Positions 48,961 to 61,697 are shown, numbered from the stretch's first letter. The stretch is DNA of 64,000 nt from Bacteroidales bacterium (GCA_017549805.1 JAFYNJ010000027.1:1-64000); one strand, 5' to 3'. The notes: generated by a model from the letters alone, not told the origin. Program-made: numbers and translations.

Positions 48961-51900
48961 ATGAAAAAACACCTATTCATCATTATTCTTCTGGCCTTCG
49001 CCAGCATCACTATTCAAGCCCAGATTCCTAACGGCTACTATAACAACGCCAATGGCAAAACCGGCGATTCGCTGAAGGTGGCTTTGCATGATATCATCAA
49101 AGGACACAATGTTGTGAGTTACGGAGGGCTCCTCGATGCCTATGCCTACACCGACTGCAAACCCAACGGCAAGATCTGGGACATCTACTCCAATTACGAA
49201 TACAATCTAAACCAAAACGGGAGTTCCTTCTCCCAAGAAGGTGATGGCTGGAACCGTGAGCACACCTGGCCGCAGAGCTGGTTCAACGAGAGCTCTACGC
49301 CCCGCAGCGACCTCTTCCATGTATATCCCACCGACGGCTTCGTCAACGGACAACGTAGCAACTACCCATACGGCGAGGTCAATAACCCGACCTACACTTC
49401 GGGCAACGGCTCCAAGCTGGGTCCTAGCGTCACATCAGGTTATTCAGGAAAAGTGTTCGAGCCCATCGACGAATACAAAGGCGACATCGCACGCAGCTAT
49501 TTCTACATGAGTGTGCGTTACTACAGCGAAGATGAAAGCTGGGGCACCAGCGGCATGACCAACAAGTCGGAGATCCTTCCCTGGGCCATGACCATGCTGC
49601 TCCGCTGGAGCGACGAGGATCCCGTCAGCGAGAAGGAAATCGCCCGAAACAACGCCGTTTACGGCTACCAGAACAACCGAAACCCTTTCATCGACCATCC
49701 CGAATACGCCCGCATGATCTGGGATGAGAACTGGAGCGGTGGAGTCAGCTACAACATCACTTGTGCGACCGGGCTCTCACATGGCAGCGTATCGGCTCCA
49801 GAAAGTGCCATGGAAGGTAGCACCGTGGCCATCACCGCCACGCCCTCTCCGGGTTATATGGTAAACTCCTATTCGGTATTTAAAACAGACGACGCCAACA
49901 CCACGGTTGCTGTAAGCAGCAACGGTACCTTCACCATGCCAGGCTATGCCGTCACGGTGAGTGCGACCTTCGTTCAGAACAACACCCTCTACAGTATTGC
50001 TTTGGGGACTGTCAGCCACGGCAGCATCAATGCCAGCGCCAGTAGCGCCAAATCGGGAACCACCATCACCCTGACGGCAACGCCAGCAAGTGGTTACGGC
50101 CTCTATTCGTGGTATGTGTTCAAAACAGGCGACATGAACACAACGGTTGCCGTATCGGGCGACAGCTTCGTCATGCCCGCCTTCAATGTCACGGTAATGG
50201 CCACCTTCGTACAAGGCAGTGCCAACGGCGACTTCGTGAAAGTGACCAGCGCACCAACGGACTGGAGCGGAGAATACATCCTGGTCTATGAGCCGAACAC
50301 TACTACAGGTTACATTTGGACAGGCATTGACAACACAAATTGCTATGTTTCGAAATCCATTTCCAACAACACCATTGAAGATGACGGCTTTGTCACTGTT
50401 ACAATTGCCTCTATGACGGGCGGTTATTCTGTAAAGGTCAATGGCGGTACGAATAACGGGAAATACATCTCTGGCACATCTGGGAGTAACAAAATCAACT
50501 TTGTCACCAATCCTGCCTTGAACACATTCTCATACGAGTCCAATAGCGTGAAGATGGTTTCCAACACCTCGGTGATGCGGTACAACAACAACTCTGGACA
50601 AGACCGATTCCGCTATTTCCAATCAAGCACCTACAACAATCAGCAACCCATTCAGCTTTATAAAAGAACATACGCCACGCAAACCCACACCATTCACTTC
50701 AATTCCAACGGCGGCGAAGGCTCAATGAACGACCAAACCGTGAACGAATTCGAAGCCACAACCTTGGAGACAAGCACCTTCACAAGGCAAGGTTTTGTCT
50801 TCGAAGGATGGAACACAGAAGCCGACGGCACAGGCGACTATTATGCCGATGGTACCACCGTGAGGTTGCTCGACGATTTGGAGTTGTTTGCCCAATGGAA
50901 CCAATTGTTCAATATCACCTTGGTTCAGGCGAACCACGGAAGTATCAGCGCCAGTGCCTCGCAAGCTTTCGAAGAAACCGAGATTGTGCTGACTGCCACG
51001 TCCGACCCTTGCTATGTCTTGGACCATTGGACGGTCACCGACACGCAAGGCAACTCCATCAATGTTACTGAAAACCAATTTGAGATGCCCGCCAGCGACG
51101 TTACCGTAAGCGCCGTTTTCAGCTATTCGTCACAGAGTTTCGTACGAGAATACCAGCTGGTTACCTCCACCGACCAGCTGATGGCAGGACGCACCTATCT
51201 GATTGTCAACATGGCCAATGGCAAGGCCTTGGGAACGACCCAAAACAGCAACAACCGTTCTGCTGCTTCAGTTACAATTAGCGAAAACATCATTCCCGAA
51301 ATCAGCGAAACGGTATGTGAGCTTACTTTGGGAGGCAGCGCTGGCCAATGGACATTCAAAGATGGCAACAAAGGATACCTCTATGCTGCTGGAGGAAACA
51401 GCAATAACTATCTCAGGACACAGTCCAACCTGACTGATGCAGGGAAATGGACCATCACGCTGGGCAACAATGCGAAAGCAACCATCAAAACCATAGCAAA
51501 TTCCGTAACACGGAACACCATCATGTACAATAATAGCAACGACATTTTTTCGTGTTATGCATCAGGGCAATTGGATGTGTATCTTTTCCGTCGCACAGAG
51601 CTATCCGATTATCCCGCCGAGCAGACGTATGAACTCGCTGAGGGTTGGTCGTGGTGGTCGCCAAACATGGACATAGCCATTGAAGATTTGGAATCCGCTC
51701 TGGGCACAAACGGAATAAAGATCAAGTCCCAACAAGGTTCCCTCGCTTCATATTCCACCTATGGTTGGAGCGGAACCCTCACATCGTTAATGGTCGGCAG
51801 TATGTATATGATCCAGACTCAATCGGCCTGTTCAATCACCTTGATTGGGTCAGGTGTTGATCCGGAACAATGTCCCATCACTTTGAAACCTGGTGCCAAC

Positions 51901-52116
51901 TGGATTGGCTTTGTGGGCTATGAGAGCATGCCTCTCGATGAAGCATTGATAAACCTCACCCCGTCCAATTTGGACAACATCAAGTCGAACCACGGATCGG
52001 CCACCTACTATCAAGGCAAAGGTTGGAAAGGAAACATCAGCACTCTTGAGCCTGGCAGGGGCTACATTTACAAATCGAGAGCGTCCGTAAACAAAACATT
52101 CACATTCCCGCAATAA
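48961..52116 (+). CDS. secreted endonuclease I family protein with repeat domains
   Basis: 1051 residues. Signal peptide 1-20. The catalytic domain (about 21-255) has GDGWNREHTWPQSWF and DLFHVYPTDGFVNGQRSN, matching endonuclease I/EndA-type extracellular nucleases; the His of REHTWP is the expected catalytic residue. Two or three GHGS-type bacterial repeats follow (about 262-420), then a beta region, an InlB/Listeria-Bacteroides repeat (FVFEGWNTEADGTGDYY), another GSISASAS repeat and a second beta region. The last 165 residues are a divergent form of the two-fold repeated domain (WSWWSPNMDI..LEPGRGYIYKS). Likely digests extracellular DNA or RNA for nutrition or biofilm remodelling (inference). 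Its 3' end overlaps coaE by 17 nt in convergent orientation. Confidence 0.88.
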   Translation: MKKHLFIIILLAFASITIQAQIPNGYYNNANGKTGDSLKVALHDIIKGHNVVSYGGLLDAYAYTDCKPNGKIWDIYSNYEYNLNQNGSSFSQEGDGWNREHTWPQSWFNESSTPRSDLFHVYPTDGFVNGQRSNYPYGEVNNPTYTSGNGSKLGPSVTSGYSGKVFEPIDEYKGDIARSYFYMSVRYYSEDESWGTSGMTNKSEILPWAMTMLLRWSDEDPVSEKEIARNNAVYGYQNNRNPFIDHPEYARMIWDENWSGGVSYNITCATGLSHGSVSAPESAMEGSTVAITATPSPGYMVNSYSVFKTDDANTTVAVSSNGTFTMPGYAVTVSATFVQNNTLYSIALGTVSHGSINASASSAKSGTTITLTATPASGYGLYSWYVFKTGDMNTTVAVSGDSFVMPAFNVTVMATFVQGSANGDFVKVTSAPTDWSGEYILVYEPNTTTGYIWTGIDNTNCYVSKSISNNTIEDDGFVTVTIASMTGGYSVKVNGGTNNGKYISGTSGSNKINFVTNPALNTFSYESNSVKMVSNTSVMRYNNNSGQDRFRYFQSSTYNNQQPIQLYKRTYATQTHTIHFNSNGGEGSMNDQTVNEFEATTLETSTFTRQGFVFEGWNTEADGTGDYYADGTTVRLLDDLELFAQWNQLFNITLVQANHGSISASASQAFEETEIVLTATSDPCYVLDHWTVTDTQGNSINVTENQFEMPASDVTVSAVFSYSSQSFVREYQLVTSTDQLMAGRTYLIVNMANGKALGTTQNSNNRSAASVTISENIIPEISETVCELTLGGSAGQWTFKDGNKGYLYAAGGNSNNYLRTQSNLTDAGKWTITLGNNAKATIKTIANSVTRNTIMYNNSNDIFSCYASGQLDVYLFRRTELSDYPAEQTYELAEGWSWWSPNMDIAIEDLESALGTNGIKIKSQQGSLASYSTYGWSGTLTSLMVGSMYMIQTQSACSITLIGSGVDPEQCPITLKPGANWIGFVGYESMPLDEALINLTPSNLDNIKSNHGSATYYQGKGWKGNISTLEPGRGYIYKSRASVNKTFTFPQ

Positions 52117-52690
52117 CGGAATGAATCCGTAATATCTGCTCTTTCAAAGCCTCATCTTCGTCATCTTCCTCGTGAATGACAACGAAATCGGCTTTGTTGA
52201 GTTTTTCGGACTGAGGCCATTGCATGGCCATACGGGAACGCACCTGCTCCTCGGTGCAATGGTCACGCGTCATCACCCGGCGGATACGGGTAGGCTCCGA
52301 GGCTGCCACCACAATGACGGCCTCGAACATCGACTCAAGATGCTTTTCAAAGATCAAAGCGGACTCATAGAGCACGTATGGTGCGTCCTGAAGCTCAGCC
52401 CACTCGGCAAACCATCCATTCAAGACAGGATAAAGCACCGACTCCACATAGCCCAAAGCACAGGCATCGGAGAAGACACATCCTGCCAATCGGCTACGGT
52501 CGAGCGTGCCATCCTCATGATAGATTTCGGCACCAAAACGTTCCACAATCTTCTCCCTGACCTCGGGCCGGTAATATAGCTGCTTGGCCTCATAGTCGGA
52601 ATCGAACACGGGAATGCCCAGCTGCTTGAAAAGGCCACAAACGTAGCTCTTTCCGCTACCAATATTACCCGTAATCGCAATAGTCCGCAT
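52100..52690 (-). CDS. coaE: dephospho-CoA kinase
   Basis: 196 residues. Last step of coenzyme A synthesis. P-loop AITGNIGSGKSYVCGLF, the FDSDYEAKQLY motif, and VASEPTRIRRVMTRD lid. It is last in the DUF1573-yajC-YbbR-coaE group, 9 nt behind the YbbR gene. Confidence 0.95.
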   Translation of the reverse strand: MRTIAITGNIGSGKSYVCGLFKQLGIPVFDSDYEAKQLYYRPEVREKIVERFGAEIYHEDGTLDRSRLAGCVFSDACALGYVESVLYPVLNGWFAEWAELQDAPYVLYESALIFEKHLESMFEAVIVVAASEPTRIRRVMTRDHCTEEQVRSRMAMQWPQSEKLNKADFVVIHEEDDEDEALKEQILRIHSVIAGM

Positions 52691-52699
52691 TCCGAATTC

Positions 52700-53662
52700 T
52701 TAATTAATAATGAGGTATTCCACCTGTGCCGGCTCGGTTTTCAACACATGGACATGGTCGGGAACCTGAACGAGCTTGATATCAAGCAGAGGCTGAAGCC
52801 GATGCAGTTGGGCAGTATCAGCCAACACCAAGAACGAAGTCCCTGTAATGCCAGCGTAATCCCTGATAGGCACCATGCATTTCACCTTCATCGTCTCAGG
52901 GAAAAAACGCAGGTGCAGCGAGTCGGGCACTTTCACGGGCACTTCGATATCAATCTCCGTGAACTGCTCCACCTCCACCAACACCTCTGCCGTCTTCTCC
53001 TCAGCGCGAACCGCGCCACCATAATAGTCGATTGCCAACGTCCGCACAATATCCTCGCTGACATTGGCGGCATGAAGCGTCTCGGTATAGACCGCCGTCA
53101 TGGTGTCGAGCAGGTTCTTAGGGCCATACACCGTGACTGAAGCCGGTGTAACCTTGGGTTTGCCATATACATCATATTGGCGCTGGGTATAGACATCAAG
53201 AGGAACCAACACTGGAACTTCCTTCGACTGCAAGTCTTCCATGTTGAAATACTGCTTGTCGTCGTTCATGGTGATGTTGCTCGCCGAAATGCCCAGCCAT
53301 CCTGCAATCTTTTCAGCGACATACTGTGTACTGTAGGAATAGGTAACACCGCCTTCAAGACGATAGGGAACCTCATCCAACGGAATCTCGACAATACGCC
53401 GTTGTTTCCGCACCATTTTATAGCGCAAAGTGGCAAAGCCATCCGCAACAAACGAGCACTTCACCTGTTGTTCAGGCGTGGAGACCCATTTGTTGACAGG
53501 CACTTCGGAATAAGTGACCGTAAAATCGGTTTGCGAGGAATAGTCCTTGGTGAGTTTGATAAGAAACCATAAAGCGGCGGAAATCATCAAAAAGATCAAG
53601 AAGGTCAAGAGCTTAGTCTTGTCCTTCTTCTCAATCTCCTCCGTAATCTGGTCGGGTTTCAT
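52700..53662 (-). CDS. YbbR-like domain protein (CdaR-like)
   Basis: 320 residues from ATG 53662, 1 nt beyond the yajC stop. One N-terminal membrane helix (about 18-36, LLTFLIFLMISAALWFLIKL), then YbbR-type beta domains facing the periplasm (VTVYGPKNLLDTM is typical). In Firmicutes CdaR regulates the cyclic-di-AMP synthase; the Bacteroidota role is not established. An upstream in-frame start would overlap yajC. Confidence 0.85.
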   Translation of the reverse strand: MKPDQITEEIEKKDKTKLLTFLIFLMISAALWFLIKLTKDYSSQTDFTVTYSEVPVNKWVSTPEQQVKCSFVADGFATLRYKMVRKQRRIVEIPLDEVPYRLEGGVTYSYSTQYVAEKIAGWLGISASNITMNDDKQYFNMEDLQSKEVPVLVPLDVYTQRQYDVYGKPKVTPASVTVYGPKNLLDTMTAVYTETLHAANVSEDIVRTLAIDYYGGAVRAEEKTAEVLVEVEQFTEIDIEVPVKVPDSLHLRFFPETMKVKCMVPIRDYAGITGTSFLVLADTAQLHRLQPLLDIKLVQVPDHVHVLKTEPAQVEYLIIN

Positions 53663-53663
53663 G

Positions 53664-53984
53664 TCAACCTTGTCCGCCAACCTGGGATGCGTTCTGCACC
53701 AAAGCCGACTTCTCAAGCTCCACCTCTACATCAGGAGCCAGCGACACCATAACGGTGTGCTCCTTCACCTCAGTGATCTTGCCGTGGAATCCACCTATGG
53801 TGACAACCTTGTCGCCTTTCTTCAACTCATCGCGGAACTTTTGCTGTTCCTTGGCTTTCTTCGACTGCGGACGAATGAAAAACAGCCAAAACACAACGAT
53901 CAACAATAAGATCCAAATCAGGCTGGACCACATACTTTTTGGCGCTTGCTGTACTTCTTGAAGCAAAATAATCAGTGTATTCAT
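53664..53984 (-). CDS. yajC: preprotein translocase subunit YajC
   Basis: 106 residues. One membrane helix (about 19-41, LIWILLLIVVFWLFFIRPQ), then the conserved KKGDKVVTIGGFHGKITEV domain. Accessory subunit of SecDF. It precedes the YbbR gene by 1 nt. Confidence 0.94.
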   Translation of the reverse strand: MNTLIILLQEVQQAPKSMWSSLIWILLLIVVFWLFFIRPQSKKAKEQQKFRDELKKGDKVVTIGGFHGKITEVKEHTVMVSLAPDVEVELEKSALVQNASQVGGQG

Positions 53985-53992
53985 ATTATCTC

Positions 53993-54027
53993 TCTAAACT
54001 TTAAACACTAAACTCTAAACTCACAAT
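53993..54027 (-). repeat. heptamer array (TCTAAAC units on plus)
   Basis: TCTAAAC TTTAAAC ACTAAAC TCTAAAC TCACAAT, i.e. GAGTTTA on minus. It runs from the TGA stop of the DUF1573 gene to the yajC leader. Confidence 0.85.
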
Positions 54028-54479
54028 TGATTCGGCGTCCTCACTTCGGCCTTGATGCGAAGTGCACTTTGCGACGGCAAGGTGTTCGAGTTCACAATCA
54101 GCACCTTGGATTGGAAGCCATGATGGCCCTTGCTGTCGTAGGTGATTTTAATTCCTCCTGATTCGCCCGGCTGGATGGGTTCGCGGGGATAATCGCTGGC
54201 CGTACAACCGCAACTCTTATCCACGCTGGTAATCAGCAGAGGGGCATTGCCAGTATTGGTGAAATGGAAAGTGTAGGATACCACCTCCCCTTGCAAGATC
54301 TTGCCAAAGTCGAATTCGTTCTTGTCGAACTTGATCACGGCTTTCTTATCGGAAGGAGCCTGTGCCGACTTAGGGTTGGTCACCAAATCACCGGAAAGTT
54401 GTTTTTGCCCATCGTTCTGGCATGAAACCAACATCAAGGACACAACCATCCATATCAAAAACAAAAATATTCTCTTCAT
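54021..54479 (-). CDS. DUF1573 domain lipoprotein
   Basis: 152 residues from ATG 54479 (AATAGG just upstream). The signal peptide has lipobox LMLVSC. The core FDFGKILQGEVVSYTFHFTN and SCGCTASDYPREPIQPGE is the DUF1573/HYDIN-like Ig fold common in Bacteroidota. Function unknown. Upstream TTG 54497 is not favoured. Confidence 0.88.
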   Translation of the reverse strand: MKRIFLFLIWMVVSLMLVSCQNDGQKQLSGDLVTNPKSAQAPSDKKAVIKFDKNEFDFGKILQGEVVSYTFHFTNTGNAPLLITSVDKSCGCTASDYPREPIQPGESGGIKITYDSKGHHGFQSKVLIVNSNTLPSQSALRIKAEVRTPNQL

Positions 54480-54497
54480 CCTATTTTCAGTTTTCAA

Positions 54498-55484
54498 CTA
54501 CCTTGACTTCGTTAAAATCATCACCGCACCCTCATACTGAACTTCTTCCTTCAAGCCCCTGCATTTCAACACATAGAAATACGTTCCATCGGAAAGACCG
54601 CCACCGTCCCAGTCATTCTGGTAATCAGTGGAATGGTAAACGATGTGTCCCCAACGGTTCATTACCATCAGCTCGGCCGATTTATAATAATCGTTGAGCG
54701 GCTTCACATCGGGATTGCTTCCTTTGATGTGACGGGGAATGTCGCCGCCTCCCGGACTGTCGTTACCCGACGACAGGGTAATCTCAAAGACATCGTTGAT
54801 ACCGTCGCCATTGGGCGTAAACACGCTCGGAATCTTCAATTTGACAGGGTTGACAAAGATATCCTTGATATACAACGTATCGCAACCGAAATCGTCGTAA
54901 ATGGTCAAAGTGGGATGATAGGTACCCGATTCGATATAGGTGAAAACCGGGTGCTCCTGCGTGGAAGTCAAGTCGTGCTCGAAGGTCCAAAAGAAATGGT
55001 CAATGCCAATGGAGTCAGCCGAAAGGTTCTCAAAAGAGAAGGTGGCATCAGGATTCTGGAGGTAGACCGTATCGCCCGGATCGCAGTAAATCTCAATAAC
55101 AGGTGTAGGATAGGCTCGGGTGTGGATGCTATCAAGCGCAACACAGCCGCGACCGTCTTCGATGGTGACACGATACCACTCGTATGCCTGCAACCCGATG
55201 GCAACCGAACGATCGGTGGGTGAGATGTGCATGGGACTAAGCTCGTTCCAATGACCCGGCATACCTTTTTCCCATGCATAAGTATAAGGCTCCACGCCAT
55301 TGGATACGTTCACCTTTACCTGAGCGGTATTGCCATTGTCAGCGTTACCATTGTTACAGGTAAGCCTTAACTGAACCATCTCGGTGTGAAGCTGACAGGG
55401 TTCCTGAGCCCACATCAAGCCTGATACGGCCAGCAACGACACCAAAATGAAAAATGACAATATGCTTGAATGTGTTTTTTTCAT
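54498..55484 (-). CDS. PKD-like secreted protein with T9SS type B (gliding-associated) tail
   Basis: 328 residues. Signal peptide to about 26. The middle holds a PKD-like domain (CDPGDTVYLQNPDATFSFEN..FFWTFEHD). The last 90 residues have IPSVFTPNGDGINDVFEI, MVMNRWGHIVYHS and DWDGGGLSDGTYFYVLK, the type B T9SS sorting domain (gliding motility-associated C-terminal family). It heads a minus-strand group where other Bacteroidota often have nusB (family memory). Confidence 0.9.
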   Translation of the reverse strand: MKKTHSSILSFFILVSLLAVSGLMWAQEPCQLHTEMVQLRLTCNNGNADNGNTAQVKVNVSNGVEPYTYAWEKGMPGHWNELSPMHISPTDRSVAIGLQAYEWYRVTIEDGRGCVALDSIHTRAYPTPVIEIYCDPGDTVYLQNPDATFSFENLSADSIGIDHFFWTFEHDLTSTQEHPVFTYIESGTYHPTLTIYDDFGCDTLYIKDIFVNPVKLKIPSVFTPNGDGINDVFEITLSSGNDSPGGGDIPRHIKGSNPDVKPLNDYYKSAELMVMNRWGHIVYHSTDYQNDWDGGGLSDGTYFYVLKCRGLKEEVQYEGAVMILTKSR

Positions 55485-55510
55485 GGACGATTCTTATTTC
55501 AATAAGATTG

Positions 55511-55518
55511 CAAAGATA
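55511..55518 (-). promoter_or_regulatory. promoter, -7 box TATCTTTG on minus
   Basis: Box ends 27 nt before the type B protein start, so it probably drives the whole 55.5-52.1 kb group. Confidence 0.72.
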
Positions 55519-55551
55519 ACACTTTTTTGTCAGTCCAATGAACAAAAATCG

Positions 55552-55559
55552 TAAATTTG
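55552..55559 (+). promoter_or_regulatory. promoter of hutU, -7 box TAAATTTG
   Basis: TTG at 55527-55529 is a possible -33 element (spacer 22 nt). The leader is filled by a heptamer array. Confidence 0.68.
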
Positions 55560-55570
55560 CCATTTCAAAC

Positions 55571-55591
55571 TCTAAATTCTAAATTCTAAAT
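55571..55591 (-). repeat. heptamer array (TCTAAAT x3 on plus)
   Basis: Three identical units, i.e. GAATTTA on minus; it ends one base before the hutU ATG, leaving no ribosome site. Confidence 0.85.
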
Positions 55592-55592
55592 T

Positions 55593-57593
55593 ATGATAGA
55601 GTACAACGATTTCCAGAAAGAGATCCTCGCTGGCATCCCCGATGAGCTGCCCGAGGTGAAACCCTACGATCCGAATATCAACCATGCACCCAAGCGCAAG
55701 GACATCTTGACCAAGGCAGAGAAAAAACTCGCCATCCGCAACGCGCTGCGTTACTTCCCCGAGAAGTGGCATGCCACGCTGGCTCCCGAGTTTGCCGAAG
55801 AACTGGAGAAATACGGCCGCATCTACATGTACCGTTTCCGTCCTTCCTATAAGATGTACGCCCGTCCGATCGAGGAATATCCTGCTTTGTGTCCGCAGGC
55901 TGCAGCCATTATGCTGATGATCCAAAACAACCTCGACCCCGCCGTGGCACAGCATCCCCATGAGCTGATCATCTACGGCGGCAACGGTGCCATCTTCCAG
56001 AACTGGGCTCAGTACCGCCTGGTGATGCAATACCTCGCCAACATGACCGACGAGCAGACCCTGGCCATGTACAGCGGCCACCCGATGGGACTGTTCCCCT
56101 CGCACAAGGACGCCCCGCGCGTGGTGGTCACCAACGGCATGATGATCCCGAACTATAGCAAACCTGATGACTGGGAGCGTTATAACGCCCTCGGCGTGAC
56201 ACAATACGGCCAGATGACCGCCGGTTCTTATATGTACATTGGACCCCAAGGTATCGTTCACGGCACTACCATCACCGTGCTGAATGCCGCCCGCAAGCAA
56301 GGCGGCGGCACGGCAGGTAAGCTGTTCATCACCGCCGGTTTGGGAGGTATGAGCGGCGCCCAACCCAAGGCTGGCAACATCGCCGGTGTGGTGAGCATCA
56401 CCGCCGAAATCAACCCTGCCGCCACGCAGAAGCGCTATCAACAAGGCTGGGTGGATGAGGTCTATGACAACATCGAAGAGCTGTTCAAGCATGTCAATGA
56501 AAGCCTCTCCAAGAAGGAAGCCCGTTCGTATGCCTACCAAGGCAATGTTGTCGATCTCTGGGAATACGCCGCCGAGCATGACATCCACGTGGACCTCGGC
56601 TCCGACCAGACCTCGCTCCACAACCCCTGGGCAGGTGGCTACTATCCTGTTGGACAGACCTTTGAGGAGTCCAAGACCATGATGGCCGAGAACCCAGAGC
56701 TCTTCAAGGAGAAAGTGCAGGCTTCGTTACGCCGTCATGTGGCTGCCATCAACAAGCTCACCGCCAAGGGCATGTACTTCTTCGATTATGGCAACGCTTT
56801 CTTGTTGCAGTCATCACGCGCTGGTGCCGACATCATGAAGGAAGACGGAACCTTCCGTTATCCTTCGTATGTGCAGGACATCATGGGTCCGATGTGCTTC
56901 GACTATGGCTTCGGTCCCTTCCGTTGGGTTTGCGCCTCCGGCAAGCCTGAAGACCTCGCCGTCACCGACGACATCGCCTGCCAGGTGCTCGAGGACATCG
57001 CCCGCACAGCGCCCCATCAGATCCGCCAGCAAATGCACGACAATATTCAGTGGATCCGCGGTGCCCAAGCCAACCACCTCGTGGTGGGTTCCCAAGCCCG
57101 TATCCTTTATGCCGACTGCGAAGGCCGCACCAAGATCGCTGCCGAGTTCAACAAGGCCATCGCCGACGGCCGCCTGAGCGGCCCGGTGGTCTTGGGACGA
57201 GACCACCATGACGTTTCGGGTACCGACTCGCCGTTCCGCGAGACCTCCAACATCTACGACGGCTCGTCGTTCACCGCCGACATGGCCATCCAAAACGTCA
57301 TCGGCGACGGCTTCCGTGGTGCTACCTGGGTCTCCATCCACAACGGTGGTGGCGTAGGCTGGGGCGAAGTCATCAATGGTGGTTTCGGCATGGTGCTCGA
57401 CGGCACGGCCGAGGCTGACCGTCGTCTGCACTGCATGTTGCATTGGGATGTCAACAACGGCATCGCCCGCCGCAACTGGGCCCGCAACGAAGGCGCCATG
57501 TTCGCCATCGAGCGCGCCATGGAACGTGAACCCAAACTGAGGGTCACCATGCCGAATCTGGTGAAGGACGAAATCTTGGAAAACCTGTTTTGA
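55593..57593 (+). CDS. hutU: urocanate hydratase
   Basis: 666 residues. Second step of histidine breakdown (urocanate to imidazolone propionate). The glycine-rich NAD site is in FITAGLGGMSGAQPKAGNIAG; YGGNGAIFQNWAQYRLVMQYL and MFRPSYKM-like N-terminal blocks are typical. It is longer than the ~550-residue proteobacterial form, as in other Bacteroidota. No other hut gene is adjacent. Confidence 0.95.
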   Translation: MIEYNDFQKEILAGIPDELPEVKPYDPNINHAPKRKDILTKAEKKLAIRNALRYFPEKWHATLAPEFAEELEKYGRIYMYRFRPSYKMYARPIEEYPALCPQAAAIMLMIQNNLDPAVAQHPHELIIYGGNGAIFQNWAQYRLVMQYLANMTDEQTLAMYSGHPMGLFPSHKDAPRVVVTNGMMIPNYSKPDDWERYNALGVTQYGQMTAGSYMYIGPQGIVHGTTITVLNAARKQGGGTAGKLFITAGLGGMSGAQPKAGNIAGVVSITAEINPAATQKRYQQGWVDEVYDNIEELFKHVNESLSKKEARSYAYQGNVVDLWEYAAEHDIHVDLGSDQTSLHNPWAGGYYPVGQTFEESKTMMAENPELFKEKVQASLRRHVAAINKLTAKGMYFFDYGNAFLLQSSRAGADIMKEDGTFRYPSYVQDIMGPMCFDYGFGPFRWVCASGKPEDLAVTDDIACQVLEDIARTAPHQIRQQMHDNIQWIRGAQANHLVVGSQARILYADCEGRTKIAAEFNKAIADGRLSGPVVLGRDHHDVSGTDSPFRETSNIYDGSSFTADMAIQNVIGDGFRGATWVSIHNGGGVGWGEVINGGFGMVLDGTAEADRRLHCMLHWDVNNGIARRNWARNEGAMFAIERAMEREPKLRVTMPNLVKDEILENLF

Positions 57594-57621
57594 ACATTAT
57601 AAACCTTAAATTTAAATACCC

Positions 57622-57981
57622 ATGAAAAAAGTTATTTTATCTGCAATTGCAGTGGTCATTATGGCCTTAACCTTTGTTTCCTGCGGCAATAGCGGCAACA
57701 ACGGTGACAACAAAGGTGGTAAAGAACAAGGTCTCGTTGGCGAATGGTACTACAACGACAACACCTTCTACACCTTCAACGCTGACGGCACAGGCTCCTA
57801 CACGGCTTTTGGAGCTTTGGTCGGCGACTTCACCTACACTGAAAAAGATGGCAAACTCACCCTCAACTACGAAGGATTCTCCATGCCCACCGTGTTTAAC
57901 TACAAGGTGGAAGGCAAGACCCTGACCATCCTTTCCGGTGAAGGCAACATCGGTAGCGACACGGAATACAAAAAGAAATAA
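57622..57981 (+). CDS. small lipoprotein, lipocalin-like
   Basis: 119 residues. Lipobox LTFVSC (Cys about 21), then a Gly/Asn/Lys linker and a beta-rich domain (LVGEWYYNDNTFYTFNADGTGSY..LTLNYEG) that looks like the lipocalin-like/DUF5640 type. Function unknown. Confidence 0.75.
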   Translation: MKKVILSAIAVVIMALTFVSCGNSGNNGDNKGGKEQGLVGEWYYNDNTFYTFNADGTGSYTAFGALVGDFTYTEKDGKLTLNYEGFSMPTVFNYKVEGKTLTILSGEGNIGSDTEYKKK

Positions 57982-58021
57982 ACGGTATTCTGCAACTTTT
58001 ATTAACTTTAAAAAGAGATTA

Positions 58022-58052
58022 TAAGGCAACCTTTCGGGGTTGCCTTTTTTTA
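58022..58052 (+). terminator. intrinsic terminator
   Basis: Stem AAGGCAACC / GGTTGCCTT plus T run; the T run borders the mfd promoter. Confidence 0.88.
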
Positions 58053-58053
58053 T

Positions 58054-58061
58054 TACCTTTG
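58054..58061 (+). promoter_or_regulatory. promoter of mfd, -7 box TACCTTTG
   Basis: Only eight bases lie between the box and the mfd ATG at 58070, so the leader is a few nucleotides at most. Confidence 0.72.
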
Positions 58062-58069
58062 CGCCTCGA

Positions 58070-61392
<3,323 letters not shown>

Positions 61393-61408
<16 letters not shown>

Positions 61409-61692
61409 TCCCAAAAATAATTCGACAACAAGATCAAAGCCACCAACCAAATCACCGTCCAAAGCGGCACAACGATCTTGAACTTGGTATGTTTGGTCTT
61501 GTGATGGAATAACATGATGCCCATCCAGCTGCCAACTCCTCCACCAATTCTTGCCATCCATAGCAGCGTTTTTTCAGGAATCCTGAAAGACTTTTTCTTG
61601 GCTTTTCTCTTATCAAAGCCATAGAGGGCGAAGGCCAAGATATTGACCAGCAAGAGGTATAAGGCGATAATTATTGGCGTTTGAAGCATCAT
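61393..61692 (-). CDS. DUF1294 family membrane protein
   Basis: 99 residues from the double ATG at 61692/61689. Two or three hydrophobic segments; LYGFDKRKAKKKSFRIPEKTL and GGVGSWMGIMLFHHKTKH are the DUF1294 signature. Function unknown. The frame is open up to an ATG at 61788, but the extra 32 residues cross a perfect hairpin and look non-family. The 3' end overlaps mfd by 16 nt. Confidence 0.85.
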
Positions 61693-61697
61693 GAAAT

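Noticed and set aside
52690..52710. Further heptamer-like runs at 52690, 33593 and 57600
   Set aside because: They hold at most one or two decayed units and cannot be told from AT-rich spacer.
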